A DNA stretch of 64,000 bases from Imperialibacter sp964351395 (lineage in GTDB: Bacteria > Bacteroidota > Bacteroidia > Cytophagales > Cyclobacteriaceae), in NCBI GenBank assembly GCA_964351395.1, contig CAYGOF010000017.1, positions 1-64,000 of the forward strand, read 5' to 3'. The notes under the pieces are model-generated. The model ran no database searches and had not been told where the DNA came from. It saw nothing but the letters and a program-made list of their open reading frames with translations. The position numbers were made by a program, and so were the translations under genes. Shown here piece after piece: positions 53,608 through 62,369 of the stretch (position 1 is its first letter; the number at the start of each line of letters is the position of its first letter).

Positions 53608-53642
53608 GAAAAACCGGAGAGCGTAGCTTTCCGGTTTTTTTT
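53608..53642 (+). terminator. Intrinsic terminator after VPS10 copy 3
   Basis: aaaaccggagagc pairs with gctttccggtttt (one G-U, loop gta), followed by eight T. It is the best formed terminator in the right half of the window and ends the VPS10 gene at 53583. Confidence 0.85.
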
Positions 53643-53710
53643 GTGCCTAGTTATTTTTTAAACAAATATTAATTATACTCGTATTTATATTTTATACAAA
53701 TGACAATAAT

Positions 53711-54037
53711 ATGAGTGTGCACTTAGGAGTCCTTGAAGAAATCATCCTAATTATACTTCTAACAAAAGAAGAAACCTACGGCGTAGACATTGCGATGGAA
53801 TACGAAAACCAGTTTAATCAAAATATTTCTTTACCGGCTATTCATGTGGTTTTGAAAAGACTAGAAAAGAAGGATTTTGTGAGCACACGCATGGGCGAAC
53901 CTACACAAGAGAGAGGCGGGAAGAGGAAGCGGCTATACAAAGCCACTAGCAAAGGTTATGAAGTAGCCAGAACACTTCAGGAAAAAAGAACTGAGCTCTG
54001 GAAAGGTATTCCGTCATTCAATACTACAGCTCAATGA
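53711..54037 (+). CDS. PadR-family regulator of ABC permease
   Basis: A 108-residue PadR winged-helix regulator: SVHLGVLEEIILIILLTKEETYGVDIAMEYENQ, then a recognition helix region ISLPAIHVVLKRLEKKDFVSTRMGEP and a wing with GGKRKRLYKATSKGYEV. Such PadR genes sit immediately before large FtsX-type permease genes in many Bacteroidota; here the stop codon overlaps the permease start in an ATGA arrangement (54034-54037). It likely controls its own operon. It is about 30% shorter in its C-terminus than PadR proteins with a dimerisation domain. Confidence 0.93.
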   Translation: MSVHLGVLEEIILIILLTKEETYGVDIAMEYENQFNQNISLPAIHVVLKRLEKKDFVSTRMGEPTQERGGKRKRLYKATSKGYEVARTLQEKRTELWKGIPSFNTTAQ

Positions 54038-56622
54038 AGTCACGTAACACAAATCCACCCCGCTGGGCCGATCGCTTTCTCAAGTGGATCTTAACATTCG
54101 ATAACTATGAGGAAATAAGCGGCGACCTCCATGAAGCTTTCCAATGGCGGGCAGGTAGAAAAGGGCCCAGGTATGCTAAATGGATATATCTGGCAGAAGT
54201 AATCAAGTCAATCAGATTTTTTAACCTAAAACCAATTGCAGCGATGAATCACTACCTCATAATGTACAAAAATTACGTCAAGACTGGTTGGAGGCTCCTC
54301 ATGAAAAATAAATTCTATGGGACGCTGAATATTATGGGACTTGCTTTAGGTATTTCATTTTGCTGGCTGGCCTATTTATATGCAAATGACGAAATGAGCT
54401 ATGATAAACACCTGGATGGCTACGAACGCCTTTACAGAATCGTGATGGACCTGAACCATGGTGATGCAGACGACCACATCGGAGGCAGTTCAAATGCCAT
54501 GTCAGTCTATTTTAGGGACAATGTCCCCGAGATCTCTGCCGTGGCGAGGATAAAAACAGGGGTTGGCTTGATTCAAAAAGAACAAGAGGTACTGAAAGAG
54601 TCTTTCTTATATACTGATAAATCGCTGTTCAACCTGATTGACGTGGAGTTCAGTGAGGGGGATCCTGGCGCATTTGACCTACCCAATGACATCATGATCT
54701 CTGAATCGATGGCTAGCAAACTTAACCTTGGTGGTAAAGCGGTTGGCAGTATTCTGTCGCTCAATGAGTCAGGAGACGCTGAGGACTTTATTGTACGTGC
54801 CGTATTCAAGGACATTCCTGAAAACACCTCTGTCCGAAGCGACATCATGGTGTCGTATGCCAACTATGAATCTCATGCGCCGGAGCGGCGGCTTACCACC
54901 TGGATGGACATTAACATGAACACATTGATTCAACTGCAGGAAAACACGGATAAATCAGAGGCAGTGCGCAAGATGAACCTCATGCAAGCTGAAAAAGAAG
55001 AGGATCCAGAACTTAAAGAAAATGTGAAACTAGGGCTACAGCCTGTTACAGATATTCACCTGGATACAGAGTATGGTCACTACAACGGAATAGCCCGGGG
55101 AGGAAATAACACGCTAATAAAACTGTTTGCAGCTATTGGGATATTTTGCCTGATCATTTCCATGATCAACTATTCCAATTTCAACATTTCTCTCTACATC
55201 AGCCGATCAAGAGAAGTAGCATTGCGCAAAGTAATTGGTGCGGGAAAGCATAGTATTTTCAGTCAATTGATCACCGAGTCCTTTCTATCTTCGGTGTTTG
55301 CCGGGTTTTTTGGCGTCGTGCTTTTGGTTTTTATTTTACCCTACTTCTCTTCTTTTGTCAGCAAAAGCTATGAGCTAAGCTTCTTACTTAATACGGAATT
55401 CCTTCTGGGAGCCACTATTATATTGATTGGAACTGCCTTCGTGAGTGGGGTATACCCCGCCTTTGTGTTGTCGAGGTTTTCTATCGTCAAGTCCCTCAAA
55501 GGTGAACAGAAAATACGCAGCGGTAAATGGATTACCCAGACATTGTTAGGCACACAGTTTGTCATTGCCACCGTGCTAATTGCAGGCATGCTGACATTGA
55601 GAAGTCAGATCAGCTTTCTGACTGCGTTCGACACCAAGGTGAATTTCGAACAGGTACTGTATATCGACGACTTCAACTCTGACGACGACCGGGTCAAGGC
55701 CTTCATGAACGACCTGGAGCAATTGCCAGAAGTTTCCAGCGTGGCTTCAACTTCTGGCTATAATGGCACAAGGTTCAAAATAGAAGAAGATGAAATTCGG
55801 GTCAGGCACTTGAGGGTGGAGCATGATCTCATGAAACTGCTTGATATCGATATTGTGAAAGGAAGAAACTTTGATCAGGAAATAACTTCTGACGCCACGC
55901 AAGCCATCTTGATCAATCAGGCTTTGGCGGATAGGTTGGGTATGACTGACCCCATCGGTGAAGTCATTCCATTCGAATACGGTGATCTGAAGAACCCGAA
56001 GATAATTGGCGTGGTGGAGGACTACCACTTCCAATCAGCAAAAAGCACCGTGGATCCATTGGTGATTTATCAGTCGCCCCAATATCAGCTTCAAAATGTC
56101 TACATCAAGTTATCGGAAGGTACTCAATTCAATACTGGTAAGTTTGAAGAGGTATGGAAAAAGCACTTTAGCCCCTTCCCTTTTAACTTTACCTTTCTGG
56201 AAGACGAATACACCAGGGCTTATGCAGCGGAGCAGCGAATGATGCAATTGGTGAGCATTGGCTGTTTCGTATCCATTTTCCTTGCGGCCATGGGTTTACT
56301 AGGCATCGTTGGCTTGCAATTGAATCAGAAGTTAAAGGAAATAAGCATCAGAAAGGTGCTCGGTGCCAGGCCTAATCAGCTGTATCAGCTTTTCACTCAA
56401 CGGTTCCTTATCGTCATAGTCACGGGACTGGCTGTTGGCCTGTTTATCAGTCATCAGTTGATCAATGAATGGCTGAGCAGCTACCCTTACCGGGTTGAGT
56501 TTGGTGTAGAAATCATATTGTTCACCATCGCAATTGCACTTTTCATTGGGCTAAGCACCGTATTAAGTCAGGTATTCAAAGCAGTCAGGGCCAATCCGGT
56601 GAAATACCTTAAAGACGAGTAG
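54034..56622 (+). CDS. FtsX/MacB-type ABC transporter permease
   Basis: An 862-residue permease. The first 75 residues form the small cytosolic prefix domain found in PadR-associated permeases (PRWADRFLKWILTFDNYEEISGDLHEAFQWR). A membrane helix (about 105-123) is followed by a MacB periplasmic-core-like domain (about 125-350), three membrane segments with the ALRKVIGAGKHSIFSQLITESF motif (about 365-495), a second periplasmic domain (about 520-730) and a last FtsX bundle (about 745-862) with the ISIRKVLGARPNQLYQLFTQRF motif. No ATPase is encoded alongside. These permeases act in mechanotransmission or export of envelope molecules; this one's substrate is unknown. Confidence 0.9.
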   Translation: MKSRNTNPPRWADRFLKWILTFDNYEEISGDLHEAFQWRAGRKGPRYAKWIYLAEVIKSIRFFNLKPIAAMNHYLIMYKNYVKTGWRLLMKNKFYGTLNIMGLALGISFCWLAYLYANDEMSYDKHLDGYERLYRIVMDLNHGDADDHIGGSSNAMSVYFRDNVPEISAVARIKTGVGLIQKEQEVLKESFLYTDKSLFNLIDVEFSEGDPGAFDLPNDIMISESMASKLNLGGKAVGSILSLNESGDAEDFIVRAVFKDIPENTSVRSDIMVSYANYESHAPERRLTTWMDINMNTLIQLQENTDKSEAVRKMNLMQAEKEEDPELKENVKLGLQPVTDIHLDTEYGHYNGIARGGNNTLIKLFAAIGIFCLIISMINYSNFNISLYISRSREVALRKVIGAGKHSIFSQLITESFLSSVFAGFFGVVLLVFILPYFSSFVSKSYELSFLLNTEFLLGATIILIGTAFVSGVYPAFVLSRFSIVKSLKGEQKIRSGKWITQTLLGTQFVIATVLIAGMLTLRSQISFLTAFDTKVNFEQVLYIDDFNSDDDRVKAFMNDLEQLPEVSSVASTSGYNGTRFKIEEDEIRVRHLRVEHDLMKLLDIDIVKGRNFDQEITSDATQAILINQALADRLGMTDPIGEVIPFEYGDLKNPKIIGVVEDYHFQSAKSTVDPLVIYQSPQYQLQNVYIKLSEGTQFNTGKFEEVWKKHFSPFPFNFTFLEDEYTRAYAAEQRMMQLVSIGCFVSIFLAAMGLLGIVGLQLNQKLKEISIRKVLGARPNQLYQLFTQRFLIVIVTGLAVGLFISHQLINEWLSSYPYRVEFGVEIILFTIAIALFIGLSTVLSQVFKAVRANPVKYLKDE

Positions 56623-56689
56623 GTCAATCAGCCGCTTCGCAAAGGATGGTGTATAACTGGTTGTCTAAGAATTCGGAAAAAATCGATAA

Positions 56690-56711
56690 AGATATTTATA
56701 TTCAAATATCT
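56690..56711. repeat. AT-rich inverted repeat before GH5 gene
   Basis: agatattt (56690-56697) and aaatatct (56704-56711) are an 8-bp inverted repeat with loop atattc, 30 bases before the GH5 start. It may be an operator, but AT-rich palindromes arise easily by chance. Confidence 0.3.
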
Positions 56712-56740
56712 AGCAATTGAAGAATATAAAATCCGTTTCC

Positions 56741-57907
56741 ATGAGGCAAACCAATTCACTTAACCGCAGAGAATTCGTAAATAGGTCATCATTTGCCACA
56801 GCAGGAGCACTGATTGCAGCCAATTTGCCGCTTGACCTTTCGGCATTGGCTAAACCCAAAAATAAATTACCGGAATGGAAAGGCTTCAACTTGTTGGACT
56901 TTTTCTCTCCCAACCCGGCCAATGCCCGGGAAGGCACAAAGGAAGAATACTTCAAATGGATGGCCGACTGGGGCTTTGACTTTGTCAGGCTTCCGATGGC
57001 CTATCCATCCTACATCAAATTTGACCGCAGTAGAAATATTCTTCCCGAAGAAGTAAGAAACATCGACCCGGAGGCCACCGACAAAATTGAAGAGCTTGTA
57101 TACCTTGCCCATAAATACAAGCTGCACGTGAGTTTGAACCTTCATCGCGCCCCGGGCTACTGCGTCAACGCAGGGTTCCATGAGCCCTACAACCTTTGGA
57201 CCGACCAACAGGCATTGGATGACTTCTGTTTTCATTGGAATTTTTGGGCCAGCCGGTTCAAGAATGTTTCCAGCAAGAAAATCAGCTTCGACCTCCTCAA
57301 TGAGCCAGGCAACAGAAAGGACATGAACGATCAGCATTCCAAGCGAGGCCCCGTACCGGGTGATACTTACAGGAAAATGGCCATGGCTGCTTCGGAGGCT
57401 ATAAAAGGAGTCAACAAGCATCACCTGATCATCGCTGACGGTAATAATACAGGAAGCAGTGTGATCCCAGAAATAGCAGACCTTGACATCGCACAAAGCT
57501 GTCGGGGATACACGCCAGGCATTGTATCGCATTACAAAGCCCCCTGGGCCATGAAAGACATCGACAACCTACCTAAAGTAAAATGGCCCGGTCAGGTAGG
57601 CGATCAGTACCTCAGCCGGGAAATGCTCGAAACGTTTTATGAGCCATGGATAGCCCTTAAAAACCAGGGAGTTGGCGTTCATTGTGGTGAATGTGGCTGT
57701 TTCAATAAAACACCTCATGATGTGTTCCTGGCATGGTTTGGCGATGTGTTGGATATCTTACATACGAACCAAATCGGCTTTGCCCTGTGGGAGTTCAAAG
57801 GCAGCTTCGGTGTTCTCAATTCAGGCAGAGAGGATGTTTACTACGAAGACTGGTATGGCCTTAAGCTTGACAGGAAATTGCTTAACCTGTTAACAAAGAA
57901 TGCTTAG
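56741..57907 (+). CDS. GH5-family glycoside hydrolase (cellulase fold)
   Basis: A 388-residue enzyme; the ATG at 56741 is preferred to a TTG eight codons upstream. The N-terminus has a twin-arginine-like signal (NRREFVNRSSF, residues 8-18) and hydrophobic stretch, so export through Tat is likely. The TIM barrel shows the GH5 acid/base Glu188 in DLLNEP and nucleophile Glu317 in VHCGECGCF, with the supporting residues FVRLPMAYP, LHRAPGY and GFALWEFKG. Substrates in this family include cellulose, mannan and other beta-glucans. It lies downstream of the ABC permease gene but is separated by an AT-rich region that may hold its own promoter. Confidence 0.88.
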   Translation: MRQTNSLNRREFVNRSSFATAGALIAANLPLDLSALAKPKNKLPEWKGFNLLDFFSPNPANAREGTKEEYFKWMADWGFDFVRLPMAYPSYIKFDRSRNILPEEVRNIDPEATDKIEELVYLAHKYKLHVSLNLHRAPGYCVNAGFHEPYNLWTDQQALDDFCFHWNFWASRFKNVSSKKISFDLLNEPGNRKDMNDQHSKRGPVPGDTYRKMAMAASEAIKGVNKHHLIIADGNNTGSSVIPEIADLDIAQSCRGYTPGIVSHYKAPWAMKDIDNLPKVKWPGQVGDQYLSREMLETFYEPWIALKNQGVGVHCGECGCFNKTPHDVFLAWFGDVLDILHTNQIGFALWEFKGSFGVLNSGREDVYYEDWYGLKLDRKLLNLLTKNA

Positions 57908-58035
57908 CTAATAACAAAAAACTAAGCCGAGTTGCTTAGTATGTTTTCTCTACATTGGCCACAGATTATCTTTTTGCAAAGCAAGCTCCCTTCCCATTTA
58001 TTTATTATAATTTCGCTTAAAAGCGATTCAACTGC

Positions 58036-59277
58036 ATGTTTAGAAAGTCCTTTCCTGTCTATCTGGCTCTTCTATTGGTGTTCTTTTTATCGGCATGTGA
58101 ACCTAACACAAAAGAAACACCCTATGTCCTCCTTATTTCCTTTGATGGTTTCCGGCATGATTATGTAGAAAAATACCAGCCTCCACATTTTCTGGAATTT
58201 ATCAAGGACGGCACCGCGGCTGAAAGCATGCTCCCCTCTTTTCCGAGCAAAACATTCCCCAACCACTATAGCATCGTCACTGGCATGTACCCGGGCCATC
58301 ACGGGCTTGTCGACAACACGTTCTATGATTCCGCGCGAAGCGTGGTCTATACTATGGGCAAAAGAGAGTTGGTACAAGATGCCTATTACTATGGAGGAAC
58401 ACCACTCTGGCAATTGGCGCAGCAACAGGGACTCAAGTCGGCTTCCTATTTCTGGGTCGGTTCCGAAGCACCAGTTGCGGGGAGCTTCCCCAGCTATTAT
58501 GAAATTTATGACGGTGGGGTATCCAATGAAACCCGCATCGATCAAGTGGTCGAATGGCTTCAACTACCCGAGGACGAAAGACCCAAGTTCATTTCATTGT
58601 ACTTCTCACTGGTGGATAGTGAAGGGCACAATTCCGGGCCGAACTCAGAGAAGCTCAAAGAAAGCGTGCTAGAGGCTGATCGACTACTGGGCATTGTCGA
58701 CCATAAGATCAGCGAGCTGAAAATGCCCGTCAACATCATCGTCACCTCCGACCATGGGATGTATGAGATGATGGAAACGCCTGAAACTTTCATCTACCTC
58801 GATAGTCTCTTTGCACCAGAAGACAGCATTTTACTAGCCAACAGTGGCCCGATCGTCCATGTGTACAACGATGACCCTGCTGAACAAAAGATGTTGTTCC
58901 AATCATTGAAAGAAAAGGAATCTTTTTACACCACTTATTACAAAAAGGCAACCCCTGAACGTTGGCATTATCGAGACCATCCTAGAATTGGAGACATCCT
59001 GCTGGTAGCAATGCCTGGGCACTATTTCCGAAGTGGGCACGCTGACACCACCAAATCAGTCATGGAAACCCCTTGGGGTGTTCATGGTTTCGACCCTTAT
59101 GTAACACCTGAGATGGGTGCAATCTTCTATGCCAAAGGGCCTAATATTAAGAAAAGACTCCTTTTGCCAGCTTTTGAAAATGTTCACGTTTATCCGCTGG
59201 TGGCAAAAATCCTCGGACTTACCATTCCTTCCAATATTGACGGCAATCCAGAAGTATTGATGGAGGTCATCCAATAG
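58036..59277 (+). CDS. Ectonucleotide pyrophosphatase/phosphodiesterase-like lipoprotein
   Basis: A 413-residue alkaline-phosphatase-superfamily protein of the NPP type. It begins with a lipoprotein signal (MFRKSFPVYLALLLVFFLSAC, Cys21) and holds LISFDGFRHDY (first metal Asp), the nucleophile Thr73 in PSKTFPNHYS, VDSEGHNSG, TSDHGM and WGVHGFDP, which give the two-zinc site. NPP enzymes split phosphodiester and pyrophosphate bonds of nucleotides or lipids. It is followed after 14 bases by a YdeI-type gene on the same strand, but these are not obviously linked in function. Confidence 0.9.
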   Translation: MFRKSFPVYLALLLVFFLSACEPNTKETPYVLLISFDGFRHDYVEKYQPPHFLEFIKDGTAAESMLPSFPSKTFPNHYSIVTGMYPGHHGLVDNTFYDSARSVVYTMGKRELVQDAYYYGGTPLWQLAQQQGLKSASYFWVGSEAPVAGSFPSYYEIYDGGVSNETRIDQVVEWLQLPEDERPKFISLYFSLVDSEGHNSGPNSEKLKESVLEADRLLGIVDHKISELKMPVNIIVTSDHGMYEMMETPETFIYLDSLFAPEDSILLANSGPIVHVYNDDPAEQKMLFQSLKEKESFYTTYYKKATPERWHYRDHPRIGDILLVAMPGHYFRSGHADTTKSVMETPWGVHGFDPYVTPEMGAIFYAKGPNIKKRLLLPAFENVHVYPLVAKILGLTIPSNIDGNPEVLMEVIQ

Positions 59278-59291
59278 TAACTGCGTCAACT

Positions 59292-59891
59292 ATGGAAGAA
59301 AAACGAACAGATGGCATCGCGACGCTACATGCGGCAAGTAGGCAAGTATGGAGAGCTTGGCTGAAGGACCACCATGAGACGGAAACCAATGTGTGGTTGA
59401 TTATCTATAAGAAGACAAGCGGCATCCCAAGTGTATACTACCCGGAAGCAGTTGATGAAGCTTTGTGTTTCGGTTGGATCGATAGCAAACCTAACAAACG
59501 TGACGATAAGAGTTACTTTCAATTCTTTTCAAAAAGAAACCCAAAAAGTAAATGGAGTGGGGTAAACAAACGAAAAGTAGCCCAACTCCTGAAAGAAGGA
59601 AAAATGGCGCCAGCCGGGCTTAGATTGGTTGAACTTGCCAAACAAACAGGCACCTGGGAGGCGCTCGATGAAGTAGAGAACCTTTCTATTCCCATTGACA
59701 TGGCTGAGCTACTTGAGCGAAATCCAGCGGCGGCCACCAACTTCAGTAATTTTCCTCCCTCAATAAGACGGGGAATCCTTGAGTGGATTGCCAATGCCAA
59801 AAAGAAGGAAACAAGGCAGAAAAGGATCGAAGAAACTGTCGTCCTTGCCGAACAGAATGTTCGTGCAAATCAATACATAAGGAAAAAGTAG
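59292..59891 (+). CDS. YdeI/OmpD-associated family protein
   Basis: A 199-residue cytosolic protein of the YdeI-type group (bacteriocin-resistance/OmpD-associated family). Recognisable parts are LHAASRQVWRAWLKDHHETETNVWLIIYKKTSGIPSVYYPEAVDEALCFGWIDSK (residues 11-65) and PKSKWSGVNKRKVAQLLKEGKMAPAG (about 82-107), followed by the helix that ends in SIRRGILEWIANAKKKETRQKRIEE. It starts 14 bases after the phosphodiesterase gene. Its stop codon abuts, base to base, the stop of the convergent DeoR gene, so transcripts must overlap or terminate inside genes. Confidence 0.88.
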   Translation: MEEKRTDGIATLHAASRQVWRAWLKDHHETETNVWLIIYKKTSGIPSVYYPEAVDEALCFGWIDSKPNKRDDKSYFQFFSKRNPKSKWSGVNKRKVAQLLKEGKMAPAGLRLVELAKQTGTWEALDEVENLSIPIDMAELLERNPAAATNFSNFPPSIRRGILEWIANAKKKETRQKRIEETVVLAEQNVRANQYIRKK

Positions 59892-60638
59892 CTAGGTGAT
59901 TATGCAGATGCCAGTCTCTTCATAACGTGCTATTAGCAATGGAGAACTCCCCTTATCTGATACCAAAAAATCGACGAGAGACAAGTCAGCAAACTTCAAA
60001 TAAGCATCTTTCTCCCATTTGGAAGCATCGCAAAGCAGATAGGTCTTATCTGCCTGATGAGCCATAGCCAAGGTAATTGAAGCCTCCTTTTCACTGGTGG
60101 CACTCAATCCGTTGGCAACCGATATACCGTCTACCCCAACAAAGGCTTTACCACCCCGATAGCGGGCAATATGCTCCATTGCCATGCTACCATGAACTGC
60201 TTTACGCTGAGCGTCTATTTCTCCTCCGATCAAATTAATGGTAAAGCCAGGCTGGCCAATTAACTCATTCAATACCGGGAGCGAATTCGTGATGATGGTC
60301 AACCTATCCAGTCTTCGCAAGGGTCCGCACATTTGGAAAACCGTACTCCCACAATCCATGAAAATAATATCACCGTCTTTTACCTGGGCTGCTGCTAGTT
60401 TGCCAATATAAGCCTTGGCTGCGCCGCTCTTGGTGCCTTTGTGTTGAAAGCTTGTGTTGCCGGGCAACATCGCCCCTCCATGCGTTCGCACCAGGAGACC
60501 TTTTCCCTCAAGCGTGGTCAGGTCCCGACGAATGGTAATGTCCGACGTCTCGAACAGGTCGGCCAATTCTTTCACTGACAACTCCTCGCCAGACTTCAAT
60601 TGATCAAGTATGTCTTTTTGTCGCGCTTTGCTGCTCAT
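59892..60638 (-). CDS. DeoR/GlpR-type transcriptional regulator
   Basis: A 248-residue regulator with the DeoR winged helix at residues 5-60 (RQKDILDQLKSGEELSVKELADLFETSDITIRRDLTTLEGKGLLVRTHGGAML) and the C-terminal sugar-phosphate-binding DeoRC domain (about 75-245: FMDCGSTVFQMC, IITNSLPVLNEL, NLIGGEIDAQRKAVHGSMA, GVDGISVANGLSATSEKEA, LLCDASKWEKDAY). The effector is probably a sugar phosphate. It is divergent from the nudK-like gene, and a near palindrome GATCATTAAATGATC overlaps the nudK promoter, which supports direct regulation. The stop codon abuts that of the YdeI gene. Confidence 0.92.
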   Translation of the reverse strand: MSSKARQKDILDQLKSGEELSVKELADLFETSDITIRRDLTTLEGKGLLVRTHGGAMLPGNTSFQHKGTKSGAAKAYIGKLAAAQVKDGDIIFMDCGSTVFQMCGPLRRLDRLTIITNSLPVLNELIGQPGFTINLIGGEIDAQRKAVHGSMAMEHIARYRGGKAFVGVDGISVANGLSATSEKEASITLAMAHQADKTYLLCDASKWEKDAYLKFADLSLVDFLVSDKGSSPLLIARYEETGICIIT

Positions 60639-60671
60639 GCGATTCTTTTTTGTAAAGATAGCAGATAATTA

Positions 60672-60701
60672 TTGATAATGATCGTTTTATGATTACTTTT
60701 G
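60672..60701 (+). promoter_or_regulatory. Bacteroidota-type promoter of nudK-like gene
   Basis: TTG (60672-60674), 19 bases, TACTTTTG (60694-60701) match the housekeeping promoter TTG-N19-TAnnTTTG of Bacteroidota. Transcription would start near 60708, only about 12 bases before the ATG, inside the DeoR operator. Confidence 0.7.
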
Positions 60702-60715
60702 ATCATTAAATGATC
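60701..60715. promoter_or_regulatory. DeoR operator candidate
   Basis: GATCATTAAATGATC is a near-perfect 15-base palindrome spanning the predicted start point. An extra half-site AATGATCG lies at 60678-60685 within the promoter spacer. Together they would let the divergent DeoR protein block the nudK-like gene. Confidence 0.65.
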
Positions 60716-60719
60716 GATA

Positions 60720-61307
60720 ATGAATAACCCAAACATCAAGATTCAAAACAAGGAGCTGCTTTCTGGCAACTGGTACAAGCTTTACAAGGTCGACTTCGAA
60801 ATCAAAGGGAAGTCAGGCGAATGGCTTAGTCAGTCCAGAGAATGCTACGACCGGGGCAATGGAGCTACCATCCTATTATACAATGTCGAACAGCAAACCA
60901 TCATCCTTACCCGGCAATTTCGTATGCCAACTTATGTGAATGGCAACGACACAGGTATGCTGATCGAAGCATGCGCGGGCTTACTTGACGCCGACAGTCC
61001 GGAAGAGTGCATACGCAGGGAAACGGAAGAAGAAACAGGGTACAAGATCAGCCAGCCGGAGAAGGTGTTTGAATTGTATATGAGCCCTGGCTCAGTCACG
61101 GAGATTCTCTACTTCTTCATTGCCGAGTATACGAAAGAGCAAAAGGTAAGTGATGGCGGTGGCGTAGATGAGCACGAGGATATTGATGTGCTGGAAGTTC
61201 CGTTTGCGAAAGCCCTTGAAATGGTAAAAAAAGGGGAAATCAGAGATGCAAAAACGGTGATTCTTATTCAATATCTTCAATTGAACAATCTTTTGTCAAA
61301 CCATTGA
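60720..61307 (+). CDS. nudK: NUDIX GDP-mannose pyrophosphatase (NudK-like)
   Basis: A 195-residue NUDIX hydrolase very close in pattern to NudK. The Nudix box is GLLDADSPEECIRRETEEETGY (about residues 84-105), with Ser where the first Glu of the general consensus would be. Family features are FRMPTYVNGND before the box and FELYMSPGSVTEILYFFIAEY, GGGVDEHEDIDVLEVPF and GEIRDAKTVILIQYLQ after it. NudK hydrolyses GDP-mannose to mannose-1-phosphate and GMP. It is controlled by a divergent DeoR-type regulator, suggesting induction by a sugar phosphate; a link to mannose turnover is natural but inferred. Confidence 0.92.
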   Translation: MNNPNIKIQNKELLSGNWYKLYKVDFEIKGKSGEWLSQSRECYDRGNGATILLYNVEQQTIILTRQFRMPTYVNGNDTGMLIEACAGLLDADSPEECIRRETEEETGYKISQPEKVFELYMSPGSVTEILYFFIAEYTKEQKVSDGGGVDEHEDIDVLEVPFAKALEMVKKGEIRDAKTVILIQYLQLNNLLSNH

Positions 61308-61359
61308 TTATATTGGCTCATTGATAATAAACTATTCATTTGCGCTAATACTGGACAAG

Positions 61360-61785
61360 ATGAGAGCCACAGTTTTAATTGTTTTCACACTTTTATTTTT
61401 TTGCTATTCCTGTGGTTGCAAATCAGATTGCTTTACACCTCCGCCAGTATTTGTTGTGGAAATTCAGGATTCAGAAACCGGAGAAAACCTGTTAAAAAAT
61501 GGTATTATCAAGGTAGCAGACATTCAACTTATAGCAACCGATAGCGGACAACCTGTCACCTTTGAAATAGTAGAAGATCAAATTGCTTCAGATGAAATCG
61601 GGTGGAAAAGTGCAGAAGGTTCTACGGAATTGGAACTCAAGCTAGGTGATGCTGGTACTGTTCGATTGACGATCGTTTTTGAAGCGAGATCTGAAAATTG
61701 CTGTACTTTCTACGAGCTTAAAGGCGCCAGCTTCAGCCAGGAATACGAAATGATTGATGAATATAGTTATGTCATCAAACTGTAA
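61360..61785 (+). CDS. Small lipoprotein of unknown function
   Basis: A 141-residue lipoprotein. The ATG at 61360 (MRATVLIVFTLLFFCYSC) starts the signal peptide; a TTG at 61321 would add 13 residues and is less likely. The lipobox could use the first Cys of CYSCGC. The mature part is a beta-rich domain (VVEIQDSETGENLL, SAEGSTELELKLGDAGTVRLTIVFEA) that resembles a small carboxypeptidase-regulatory-like or Ig fold, without firm family. Its stop codon lies 8 bases before the end of the convergent subunit 3 gene. Confidence 0.7.
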   Translation: MRATVLIVFTLLFFCYSCGCKSDCFTPPPVFVVEIQDSETGENLLKNGIIKVADIQLIATDSGQPVTFEIVEDQIASDEIGWKSAEGSTELELKLGDAGTVRLTIVFEARSENCCTFYELKGASFSQEYEMIDEYSYVIKL

Positions 61786-61792
61786 TTGCCTT

Positions 61793-62356
61793 CTATGCCC
61801 ATGCCTTGTCGCCTCTGGCATAAGGCACACATCCTTCCCACCTACCAGGCACTGCAACATACCGCAATGCCTGCATAGCACCAGGTTCCGAAGAAAAATA
61901 GCCCCAAATGGTTAGCTGATGCATCATAGTAAAATAGTGAACCGGATCATTCTCAGCCTTACTTTCATTGAAACTCTCAGCTTGAGCCAACAAAGCAACT
62001 AACAATTTCTCTCGCTTTTCGGGGCTGATCAACATAAAAACATCTCCCTGCATTTCCTGGCTGGCCTTATTCAACTTTACCAACCCACCTACAAACACCT
62101 TTTGTTCAGCATCAGAATAGCAGTCGGTGACAATGATTTTCATAAACTCACCTATCCTGGCTGCTTTAGCGCCGGGCGACCCTTCAGTGTTAGGTAAAAT
62201 GGTTTCCCCTACTTCATCGAGCAGGGCAACATCGTCGGCACTAAATAGCCCTTCCTTTGGAGCTTGTTGTTGGCAACCGCTTAAAAAGGCCTGGGCCCCT
62301 ACAAATGTTCCTCCCATTAGTAGCGCTGCCCTGGATATTGCTTCTCTTCTTTTCAT
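61793..62356 (-). CDS. Gluconate 2-dehydrogenase subunit 3 family protein (second copy)
   Basis: A 187-residue protein; the ATG at 62356 starts MKRREAISRAALLMGGTFVGAQAFLSGC, a twin-arginine-like lipoprotein signal with Cys28. The body matches subunit 3 (LFSADDVALLDEVGETILP, KIIVTDCYSDAEQKVFVGGLVKLNKAS, MHQLTIWGYFSSEPG). It follows its GMC partner on the minus strand after a 125-base gap that folds into three hairpins. This pair is the reverse gene-order relative of the pair at 8959-11333 in spirit (large subunit first, small second). Confidence 0.88.
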   Translation of the reverse strand: MKRREAISRAALLMGGTFVGAQAFLSGCQQQAPKEGLFSADDVALLDEVGETILPNTEGSPGAKAARIGEFMKIIVTDCYSDAEQKVFVGGLVKLNKASQEMQGDVFMLISPEKREKLLVALLAQAESFNESKAENDPVHYFTMMHQLTIWGYFSSEPGAMQALRYVAVPGRWEGCVPYARGDKAWA

Positions 62357-62369
62357 GGTCTCCACTTCC

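Noticed and set aside
56867..57532. 221-codon minus-strand open frame inside the GH5 gene
   Set aside because: Antisense to catalytic regions of GH5 with clear active-site residues; shadow.
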